A program made the translations under genes and the position numbers. A stretch of DNA of 64,000 nucleotides from Pogona vitticeps (lineage: Eukaryota; Chordata; Lepidosauria; Squamata; Agamidae). Positions within the stretch are counted from its first letter, which is position 1. Each line of letters begins with the position of its first letter. Shown here piece by piece: positions 24,024-36,000 of this stretch. The notes beneath the pieces are model-generated. The model saw nothing but the letters and a program-made list of their open reading frames with translations. It was not told the DNA's origin and made no database searches. The stretch is taken from assembly GCF_051106095.1 (NCBI RefSeq), contig NC_135787.1:158046001-158110000 (forward strand), given 5' to 3'.

Positions 24024-27000
24024 CGTCATTAATACGCCGCATTTCTCCCAACAAGGGACTCACTGTGATAGATTCTTTTAGCAGGCCTCCCAGTCTGCAG
24101 CAAGTAAATGCATACTTGGGCCTCTTTATCTTTGGAGAAGGAGTAGTAGATTATTCATGTAGCAAGTCAGAATCTGTATACAGTGGTGCCCCGTATTACG
24201 ACAACCCCACTTGACAACAACCCCACTTGGTGATGACTTTTTTGCAAAATGATGGTTCCAATGGGGCTTTTTCGCTGTACAGCGATCAGGTCCCTGCTTC
24301 GGGAACCAATTGTTCCCTAGATGCGCTTGGGAGAGGAGTCCTGGGCAAGAGAAGGGAGAGAGATGCAGCCGGGATGAGGGAAAAGGGCTCCCTGGGAGGA
24401 GAGGCCACCCGTCCAGGATCCTCTGGCTCTCTCCAGGGCGCTCTGCACCATCAGAGCCCTGGCAGGGGTGCCCCGAAACCACCCGCGCCCGCTTTAGAGC
24501 ACTTCAGAGTAGTGTAGCGAGAATATTCTCGAAGGCTTTCACGGCCGGGATCTGATGGTTGTTGTGGGTTTTTCAGGCTCTTTGGCCGTGTTCTGAAGGT
24601 CGTTCTTCCTGACGTTTCGCCAGTCTCTGTGGCCAGCATCTTCAGAGGACTGGAGTAGGAACTCTGCCCATGCTCTGCTGCTGTTTGGATGGTTGAGTAT
24701 TTATAGCTGTGGAAACAGCTTTTGTCCTTTTCAGGAGATAGGGTGATCAGCTTGTTTTTGTTGGGATAAGGGGGGAGAGATTATCTGTCACTGTGATTGA
24801 TGGGTGTCGTTAGCTGGTCTTTTTTGTGCAAAGATCCCGGGTCCTTGTGGCTGGGTAGAGTTTGTTGACCTTTTGCAGACTCTATTTTTTAGTATTGGGA
24901 GCCAGGCCGTGTAAATAGAAGGCATTATTCATTGTTCATAATATTCAAATATTATGTTTTAATGATGTTAAATGATGTTTAGTGATGATGGTGATCAGCG
25001 TGTTTAGTGATGATGGTGATCAGCGTGTTTTTGTTGTGGATGTATTGTTGTGATAAGAGGGAGAGGTTATTTGTCGCTGTGATTGATGGGTGTCTTTAGC
25101 TGGTCTTTTTTGTGCAATCATCCCTGGTCCTTGTGGCTGGCTAGAGTTCGTTCACCTTTTGCAGGCTGTGGCTGTATTTTTCAGTACTGAGAGCCAGCCC
25201 GTGTTAAGTTTTAGACTTTCCTCTTTTTTGTTGACGCTCTGCTGATGTTTCTGGATTTCAATGGCTTCCCTGTGCAGTCTAACATAATGATTGCTGGTGT
25301 TGTCCAGTACAGTACTTCAGTATTTTGAAATAGAATTTCATGTCCAGCTTGTTTTAGGACACGTTCAGCTACTGTAGATTTTTCCGGTTGTTTTAGTCTG
25401 CAGTGTCTCTCATTTTCTTTGATTCTGGCGTGGATGCTGTTAAGATGATTTAGAAATTCTTCCAGTTTTTTTTTTTTTACCGTAGTTCCAGATTGTGAAG
25501 GTGTCATCCACGTATCGGAACCAGACTGTGGGTGTGAAGGGTGCAGAAGCCAGGCCCTGTTTTTTGAAATGTTCCGTGTAGACGTTTGCTATAACTAGGC
25601 CTACGGGGCTCCCCATGGCCACTCCATGTGTCTGTTCATAGAACTCATTATCCCACTGAAAGTAGCTGGTCATTAGGCAGTGTTGGAAAGGGGCCTCAAT
25701 GTCTTCTGGAAAGATCTGCTGGAGGAGTGTCAGAGTGTTCTTTATCGGTACCTTGGTGAATAGGGATACTATGTCAAAGCTCTATGTTGTAGAGAGAGTT
25801 TGTAGAATCTTTCTACAGTCAGTATAAGATCTCTGATTCCTGCTATTCTGCATGAACAAAACAACACAAAGTCCTTTAGCAAAAAATGCTAAATAGACAT
25901 TGGTTTGAAATTATTTATAGTATTTAATTTATATACCAACCCGTTAGCGAATTCATACTGTTCAGGTTGTATACAAACAAGCAAAACTTCATAACCTGCA
26001 TGCGTGCGCGCGCACACGCACGCACAGAGAGAGAGAGAGAGAATGGTAAAAAGAAAAAAAAATTATTTTCACATGCATTACCAGAAGTTGCTAGTAGAGA
26101 GTGCCAGAGACTATGCTATGTATTCTTCATTGATAAGTATTCATTGCACGATCTCTGGCTCCTCTTAGTGGTCGGTTCTGGTAATACATGTGAAAGTACT
26201 TTTTTCTTGATTTAGTTTATTCCACAAAGTGGGGGCTATTGCTGAGAAAGCTTAACTCCTTGTTTTTACCTTTCTGGCTTCTCTCGGCATAACCACATTT
26301 GACAATGTGGATTGAGAAGAGTACGTAACATGAGAACCTGATATTTGGGAGATATGTTCCGACAAGTATCGAGGCCCCAAGCTGTTTAGGGCTTTAAAAG
26401 TCGCCTTGAATTTTGAATTGAGCACAGAGACTAACAAGGAGCTAATGTAGGTAGGCTAAGAATTGGTGACATATGATTGGTGGCAACTTCATTTTGGATC
26501 GGCTGGAGTTTCCGTCTTCTTTTTAAGGGCAGTCCTACATATAGAGCATTACAGTAGTCTGTTTTTGAGATTACCAGTGCATGCACTACTGTTAGGCACT
26601 TCTTATCCAGATAGTATCACAGCTGGACAATCAACCAAAGTTGATAGAAGACACTCCTGACCATGGCTGATATCTGAACTTTCCTAGAGGGTGCCGGTCT
26701 AGAAGTACTCCCAAGGTACGAACCCGATTTTTCAGGGGGAGTGTAACCTCATCTAGGCCAAGTAGATTTCCCTTTAACCAGTCTAACATCCCTCCTGACA
26801 TTATTATCTCCATCTTGTCTGGAGTTTCAATTTGTTAGCCTTTTGCAGTTCATAATTGAAATTAGAGCTGTTAACTATATTGCCTGAAATATTTATATTC
26901 CAAAAAAATTAATAGAGGTATGTCCTGGAAGAAGAGTAAATTGCTACATGCCTTACTAAATAAAAGATACTAGTTACGGTAATGTTAAACCATCTTTATA

Positions 27001-30000
27001 ACTATTATTGAAAAAAGGGAGTAAAAGGATCTGGGAAGGCTGCATTCCTTGGACCACATGTTGCACAGCTGTCTTACATTATTTCTATCCTATTTCCTAG
27101 TATGGTAATGTACTAAATAAAATACCCTCAAAATAGGTTTTTTTTTTTTAGTTTTTTAATTGGTCATAGCTGCATTTCTGTGTGTACTATCCTGAAATAA
27201 GTTTTACTGACCACATAGGTTTTTCATTTAAATAATAAGTAGACAGTATGTAACAACCTATGTAATAACTGATACCAAAAAGAAATTTTCCTTTACCATT
27301 ACTACTAGTCTTGCAGAGGATGATTGTCAGAAGGCATTTGAGGCCAAGAGCTTAACTGGGCTGGATAAAGGATTGTGCTTCTTAAATATTCATGGCTAAA
27401 GTAAGGAGGAAAGAATTGGTGAGGGAAATAAGCCCTCTGTGCTCAAGGTAAATGAAATTGCTGAATAATTTTCTTGACCAGATACTTTGGATCTTTCTAT
27501 ATAGTAGATCCAGTATTATATTGGCTTAAAATTTAATAAGTGACATGTTCTCCCTAGGACTAGTACAATTGAAATGCTGTTTTCCTTCCTTGGGAAACTT
27601 GTAACAAAATGTAGTGCTGTACAGTTGCTTATTATTACTAGATGTAGGCGTTTGAAAAGTAGTTGGCAAAGGATTTTGTTTCTGTGAAACTATATAGATG
27701 CTTGAAATGTGGTTTCTTAAACCATATAATGTGGAAATAGTCCTAATGTAAGCCCTTTTGGCAATAGTGAGTATAAGAGGATTATATTTTCAGTTTTTAA
27801 CATGTGGCCTTTTAATATAAGTTCACAAAAGTTAGTAGCCCAAGTTGGACAAAGTGAAATAAAGAGCAAATATGATTTCATGTAAGTGCAAGAAGGTAGG
27901 CAACTGTTCACTGACAGCAGAACATGTGATATGGTGTAAATTTTGTTGTAAATGTTGACAATTTCTGATTAATTTTGAGAGTGTTAGCATTCACCAGGGC
28001 TTGCTGATACATACAGTGGGGTCTCTACTTAAGAACTTATTCCGTATTGGAAGGTGGTTCTCAAGTGGAAAAGTTCTTATGTAGAATCTGCATTTCCCAT
28101 AGGAATGCATTGAAAACCATTTAATCCGTATCTGCTCTTTTCCGTCCATAGAAACTAATGGGAAGCTGCTATTCCGCATTCTACCACTAGAGGGGGATTT
28201 TTTTCTCTTTTTTTCCCTTAGGTCAGGGAACAGTGTTAAAAGCACTTCTGACGAAGCTAATTTTCAAGCAATGGACTGAAAACCAATTAATCCGTTCTGG
28301 CTGTTTTTTTTATGTAGAGGTGCGTTCGTACATTGAAGCATTAGTTCCCATAGGAACTAATGCAAAGCTGGTTAATACGTACTCTACCACTAGGGGGAGA
28401 ACTTTTTTTTAACCTAAGATGACCTAAGGTTAAAAAAAGAGCAGGAAAGTTTTTTTTCCTGTTCTTATCTGGATTTTTGTTCTCAAGTAGAAGCAAAATT
28501 TAGCAAATGGAGCTGTTCTTAAGTGGAATTGTTCTTAAGTAGGGACGTTCTTAAGTAGAGACCCCACTGTACTCATATTAGGTTGATCATTTAGGCAGGG
28601 TGACTGCTACCATTCAGTGGTACCATAGAATAATAAAATTGGAAGATACCTACAAGGTCATCGAGTCCAACCCTCTGCTCAGTGCAGGAATATAAATGAA
28701 AGGATATCTAGTAGGTGGTTGTCTAAATTCCTCTTGGAGCACTCACCACCACTCAGGGTAGTTGGTTCCATTGCCGCACTGCTCTTAACAGTTAGGAGGT
28801 TTTTCCTGATATTCAGCTGGAATATGACTTCCTGTATCTTGAGGCCATTGTTGTGTATCTTGCAGTCTGGAATGATACAGAACAGATCCTGCCTCTCCTC
28901 TGAATGACAGCCTTTCAGATATTTGAAAAGTGCTATATCACCCCTCTGTCTTCTGTTCTCGATGCTAAAGATGTCGAATCTTTCAGTCTTTCCTGTCTGA
29001 TCATCTTTGTTGCCCTCCTCTGAACTTGTTCCATTTATCAGCATCCTTTTTGAAATGTGATATCCAGAATTGGACACAATACTCAAGATAAGTCCTAACC
29101 AGTGTCAAACAGAGCGGAACTAGTACCTTGCAGGGTTTGGAGACTATACTTCTGTTATTGCACCCTAAAAGCACTTGCTTTTTTGGTAGCCACATCACAC
29201 TGTTGGCTTGTTTTCAACTTGTTATCCACAATGTCTCCAATATCTTTCTCACTTGTAGTATTGCTGAGCCAGGTATCCGCCATCATGTAACTATGTGTTT
29301 GGTTTCTTTTTCCTAGATGCAGAAGTTTACACTTATCCTTGTGAAATTTCATTCTGTTGTTTTCAACCCAGTACTCAGGCCTATCCAGATCATTTTGAAT
29401 TTTGTTTCTGTCCTCCAGGATATTAGCTAATTCACCCAATTTTGTGTCATCCACAAATTTGATTAGCATTTACTGCACCCCCTGATCCCAGGACATTAAG
29501 AAAAGTGTTGAAGGGCCCAGGGCCCAGGACTGAGCCCTGGGTTAACCCACTTGTATATATTTTTAAGCATTCACAGAATTCATTGGAAACTGTTAGCTTT
29601 GTAAAAGGTATACTGACAGTCAGGAAATTTCAGATATTCACTGAATGTACTGTACTTGGGGGCCAGGAACAGTCAGACAAGCATATAATTCACTTTTGAT
29701 GTGTTTTACTTTGGCCTGTTTTCTGGCAACCACATGTGTTTTAAATAAAAACAATCCATTCCAGTCCTTTTGTGAGTTGTTCTGCTCTTTTCTGGAATAG
29801 TGGTAGGGCTGCAGGTTACAGTGGGGTCTCTACTTAAGAACTTAATCCGTATTGGAAGGTGGTTCTCAAGTTGAAAAGTTCTTATGTTGAATCTGCATTT
29901 CCCATAGGAATGCATTGAAAACCATTTAATCCGTATCTGCTCTTTTCCGTCCATAGAAACTACAGTGGAACCTCTACTTAAGAACTTAATCCGTTTTGGA

Positions 30001-33000
30001 ATGGTGTTCTTAAGTTGAAACGTTCTTAAGTTGAAGCAAAATTTCCCATAGGAATGGACTGAAAACCAATTAATCCGTTCTGGCTGTTTTTTTGTTATAT
30101 AGAGGTGCGTTCGGACATTGAAGCGTTAGTTCCCATAGGAACTAATGCAAAGCTGGTTAATACGTACTCTACCACTAGGGGGAGAATTTTTTTTAACCTA
30201 AGATGACCTAAGGTTAAAAAAAGAGCAGGAAAGGTTTTTTTTCCTGTTCTTATCTTGTATTTCTGTTCTCAAGTAGAAGCAAAATTTAGCAAATGGAGCT
30301 GTTCTTAAGTTGGATTGTTCTTAAGTAGAGACGTTCTTAAGTAGAGACCCCACTGTATTTGGTGTGATTGGGAGGGATCCTAATTATCCTATTTTGCATT
30401 CTGTGTGGTTACTTAATTTGCTCCCAAACCAGAGCTGTGGGCAAAATTCTCTTCAGTGACAAACCAGTGGTGTGTGCAGTTAGATGTGACAGTAGAAAGG
30501 AGAAAAGAAAAATCCTCCTCAATTTTCCTCATCTCACAATTTAAAAAAAAAATCTAGGTGACTCAGTTCTCTTTCAGATATAAGGGAATATCCATGCTAG
30601 TTTGATGTATTCCTGTAGTGCTATTCCAATTACTAAATTAAACAAAAACTTGCCACAGCTGACAGAATGACAGCCATGACAAAAGGTGGAGAAAGCGGTG
30701 AGGAGGGGGTATCAGAAATCGAAAAGGGAGTCATCTGAAGTGCTGTTTAGATTCTTCGTAAGAAAAAGAAATGTCTCCCATGTGAATAGAAGGATTGCTC
30801 AAGTGAGAGATAAAATAGATTGCACCAACATGAGCCTTTTAAACATAACCCAGATCATTTCAAATTCCCCCATCTAGTTGCATCATGTTTTATATTTATA
30901 ACTTTATTATTGACTAAATACACACATCAAATTGGGATTATATAATTTGGGGTAAAATAATATGGGATGTTGGCAACCTCTTTAGAGGGGTTATTTTCCA
31001 GGGTGGGGGGAATTGATAAAGCTCTGTGCATAACGATGATCAAAGTTTTTTTCCTCTGGTGCCTGTCTTCCACTGATCATTTGCATGACTGGCCATGTAT
31101 TTGATTTTGCAACCAGTAGTATGAATGAGATCCTGGCAGGTGTGTGTGATTACTCTTGTATGATCAAGCATATGAATTAAGATTCTAGCCAAAGACTTTA
31201 ATAGCTGGATTTTTGAGGGGGAACAGTTGAATTACAGGTTTGATAAATGAACCACTTGAAAGAATTATATAAGCTACTGATCATAGTGTGCCTAATTACT
31301 AGTAGAACAATTTTAGGTTTAAATACCTTCTGCAGTAATGCAGAAATGCTTTTTTCATACAGTCCTTTTGCTGCTCATACTCAGTGCAATCTTCCCCCTG
31401 AAATGTAGTAGTAGCCCCTTACAATGTCTTCTGAAGTTCCAGGTTCCACCCACCTGTCCCTGTTCCAGAAGGACACTTATCTAGACTACAGTATTTCAGT
31501 TTAGATTGAAGTCTAATTAAAAGATAAAGACTCCTGTGGTTGGCTTGGGTGATCCGTGGTGGGAACTAGATGGGGTACTGCATTCTTTTTAGTCCTGAGA
31601 AGACCTGTTTGATGGCTGTTGATTCTCTTGACTTTGGTATCATTCTGTGGCCTCTGTCTAAAGACTCTTTTGCACAATCATTCTTGGAAGGTTGTAGTTG
31701 GAGATGCATGTTTAATACCATTGGCCTGTAGTGTCTCCCAGAGTTCAGTCTAGTCTCATACATACATAAAGCTTGTGGAAAAGCCTTTCTGGAGTTTTGG
31801 GATTGCCACCACTATGCTATTCATAACTATTTCTCTTTTGCATTTAATCAGGCTTTTCTGGTTCTAAATCAGTGTCTGATATCAGTAATGGACTAAATGA
31901 GGACTATCAGTAGTTTAGTCGTTTAGTCGTGTCCGACTCTTCGTGGAGGACTATCAGACTGAAGCTTAATGCAAGCAAGACAGGAATGCTGTGGTTAATT
32001 ACAATGTAGATCACGGAATAATTGTTCATTGTGTACTTGATGTGGTTACACTCCCCATGGGGACTCAGTCTGGAGTTTGGAAGTACACCTGAATTCAGGT
32101 GTGAATTTGAGTTCAGGGAGTGTCCATTACTTGGATGGGGGCCTTAATTTTATGGGAATCCATTGAATCCATATAGATTAATCTTTCTGTGTTACTACTA
32201 CTCTCCTTTTTAAGGAGAAAGGTGAGTAAAAATATTTTAAGTAAATTAATTAATCGCTAGTTCTCAATCTGGGATAATTCTCCAGAGATATGTAATTGTT
32301 AGGGGGTAACACATGAAAATATGAAGTAACATTTGATCTGTCCTATTTTCCAGCACTGACTGAAGTATTCCTGGAGTTTTTCCCCTCCCACTGGCTTTTT
32401 TCTTGTCCAGTAGCAGCAATTTTTGGAAATTAAATTTCCCACAGTCCCAATGGCTTCCCCACAACAAAAGGGATTCCATGGAAGTTTTGAATCCTCCAAA
32501 GGGATCAGAAATTCTTTATTTCTGAAAAATCACTATGACTGAGGCCATCATCAGCCTTACATGGCATAACCCACTATGATAATGGCTGGAATCCTATTGA
32601 CTTAGCATAGTGACACACTAGGGTAGGCCTACTGAATCAGTGGAGATTTGATGAGTCAGTTCCTCTGTAAGTTCCATTGATTCAAATGAGCCTACTCTAG
32701 TTGTGACTTTGTGAAGGAGAGACAAGGAATGCGCCGTCCTCCACAAAAGAAATTACCAAGGAAGAGAAAGGATGCATAGAAGGGGTGTTAATTGAGATAG
32801 AACAGGCTGATGTAGTAGAGAAAAGGTCCACGGAGGTGTGTCTTGCTGACGAAGGGGGAGAGGAGGTGGACCTTATAATGTGGGAGGAGATAAAGGAGGG
32901 AGAAAGCGCGCACGTTTTTAGTGTTTGGACCGACACGAATCCGGACAAGCTGGTGAACCGAGGGGTGCAGACAGAGCTCATGCTCGGAATAGGAGCTACA

Positions 33001-36000
33001 CCGGAAAATACCGCGGGCTTTCCGAATTTAGCAACAGGAGGAGGTCTGCTCCCTGATCCCTTTTTCCCTGGAGGGAGAGGAGTTAAGTACGAGCCCCTAG
33101 AATGGACTGTAACAGTCCATCCACGGAACTACCCTGGGGGAAGGAGAGTTATCCATCCTGGGCCAGAATTTCAGCAGAAGCCCCCAGAGGGAGATTGGGC
33201 GAGGCACCCGTGCTGTGGCACGGTATGTGCAGTACGGAGTGCCCCCCTCCGTCCTATGACAGACAGGGAACGGTTCGGACCGGCACCCTATTAGAAGGTT
33301 TTGAAGACCCGTTATCAGTACGGCCCAAGAAATATCGTTTATTACCAGAAGAATGTTTGCAAGACCGTTTTGATTCTGACGCGTTAAGTTCACTTGTTAA
33401 TAAACGCAGTTATGTTGAAAATGACGATGGGCCTCCGAGTCTCTTTCCCGCCTTCACCACCAGTGCCCCCCTGGGCCCAGGTGAACCCCGTGACAGACTT
33501 ACGATGTTGAAGTACCATATTTTTCTGTGTATAAAATGACACTTTCCCCTAAAATAATTAGAGGAAAATTTAAGGGTTGCTTTATACACAGAAGGGCAGC
33601 AGCAGAAGATGGAGACTGAGTCAAAGAAGCAGCTGCACTGGGCCACCTCTCGCGGCTGTCCATTGACTGTTGCCAGCGCTGCCCAGTCACCTCCAGTGAT
33701 TGTCTCCTTGTGATTGGGCGGTGGCAGTAGCAGTCAATGGGAAGCAGCGAGAGGCAACCGATCCCAGCTACTTCTTTGCCTCAGTGTCCGCCTCCTGCTG
33801 CTGCTGCCTCCGCCACTGGTTGCCAGCTCAGTGATCAAGCCCTTTGATACTTGCTTTTCCCTTCCTTCTGCTAAGCCTTGAGTTAGGAAGTGGCGGGAAA
33901 GCAGCGATAAAATTTTCTAATTTAGGTTTGGAAAAGGGGGGATGATCTTATACATCGGGTCATCTTATAAACAGAAAAATATGGTAAGTTGCAACCAGAC
34001 TAGGCCCATTTGAATCAATGGAACTTACAAAATAATTGGCTCACCAAATCCTCACTCATTCAGAGAGTCTATGCTACTTCAGTAGAAGTTCAGCTACTAT
34101 GGTAAATCCATTGAAGCGCTGTTAAAATATCTAAGTTAGCATTTAGTAGTTTCCTTGAATGATGCTCATTTCTTTGGAGTGGCTAACTATTGTCTCACTA
34201 AAATTCTGGTTAGACAAAGTCAATGCCTTATTTTTCTTTCTGTCTCTGTGGAGCTGTTAATAATCAGAAGATTATTGGATGTGGTGTGAAATCTGGGTAG
34301 GAAAAATGCATTACAGTTATAGCAAGCAAGCAAGCATGAGAGAGAGTTGCTTGATTAAACTTTTTCTGAATAATAATGTAAAGCATGATGTAAAATAATT
34401 CTACTTAAAACAAACCCATCTTGGTTGCTTCCTTTTTTTGTTGTCCTGTAGATATGGCTTTTATTCAGGCAGGCTAAACTGATCTGTTGCTGAAGGAAAT
34501 TTTAATTGATTGGGTGCTGACCATATATTTTCTGGCATTTTAGTTATTTTACTTTAGTGTTAAAAATTTTATTTACAATTGTATTTTCCCTCTTTGAATG
34601 TTGTGGTTGATAGAAAAGTACAGCATAAATTTTAATACATTTAATTAGAAGTTGTAGACAGCAATTTCATATCTATACCAGAGCACAGATTGCTGTCCTC
34701 TGAAGATGCCGGCCACAGAGACTGGCGAAACGTTAGGAAGAACAACCTTCAGAACACTGCCAAAGAGCCCGAAAAACCCACAACAACCATTAGATCCCGG
34801 CCCGTGAAAGCCTTCGCGAATACAAATTTCATATCTCTTGCTGTCTTTGTCTACTCCTTGGCTTACTTGAAAATGGATTCCCTTTCACACTCCCTTTTTC
34901 ATACCTGGGTGGGAGGGACAGATTGACTATAAAAAAAAAACAGAACAAAGACTGAGTTGTGAAGATAAATTTTGTAGGGGAGGAATTAAACAGCATTGAT
35001 CGCCCTGCAAGATGACCTCCTGAGGGAGACTGACAGGGGCAATATGTCCTTGTTGGTCCTCAATATCTCAGTGCCCTTTGATACCGTCAACCATGGTAGC
35101 ATCCTGGGGCGGCTCTCCAAGTTGTGAATCGGTGGCCTCGCTTTGGCGTGGCTCCGTTCCTTCTTGGAGGACCGTCCCCAGAGAGTGCAGCTTGGCGAGA
35201 TGACTTCCATCTCATGGATCCTCAATTGTGGGATTCTGCAGAGGTCTTTCTTCTTGACAATGCTATTTAATATATAAATACAGTGGTGCCTCGCTTGACG
35301 ACAATCCGTTCCAGCGAAATCGCTGTAGAGCGAAATCGTCAAGCAAAAGTAAAAAGCCCATTAGAATGCATTAGAAACTGGTTAATGTGTTCTAATGGGC
35401 AAAATACCTGATCATAAAGCAAAGATCCTCCATAGGATGGCCATTTTCTGCTCCCTGTAGAGCAAAGAATCTGTCCCTAACACAGCAGGGAGCCATTTTG
35501 CACAGCGGGCGGCTATTTTGGAAACCTGACGTTGATCGTCGTTAAGCGAAAAATCGGTTCCCAAAGCAGGGAACTGATCATCGTAAAGCGGATTTTCCCC
35601 ATAGACACATCATTTTGCGATCGCAATAGCGATTGCAAAAACCTCATCATACAGTGGATTCGTCATACAGCGAGGTAATTGTCAAGCGAGGCACCACTGT
35701 ATATATATGAGGCCGCTGGCGAGGTCATCTGGAGTTGTGTGGCCCAGTGTCATCAGTACATTGATGACACCCAGCTCTACCTCTCCTTTTTTCCTATTGC
35801 AGTGGATTCTGTTCGAACGAACACTGCTTGGGCACAGTTCTGGAGTGGATGAGGGCAAATGGACTTAGGTTGAATCCGGACAAGATGGAAATCTTGCGCA
35901 TGGGCGGCTCTGACATCAATGAATTGAGAAACTTCCTCTCCTTTGTGGGAGTGACTCCACAAAGAGTGAGGTTTGCACCTTGGGCATCTGCCTGGACCCG

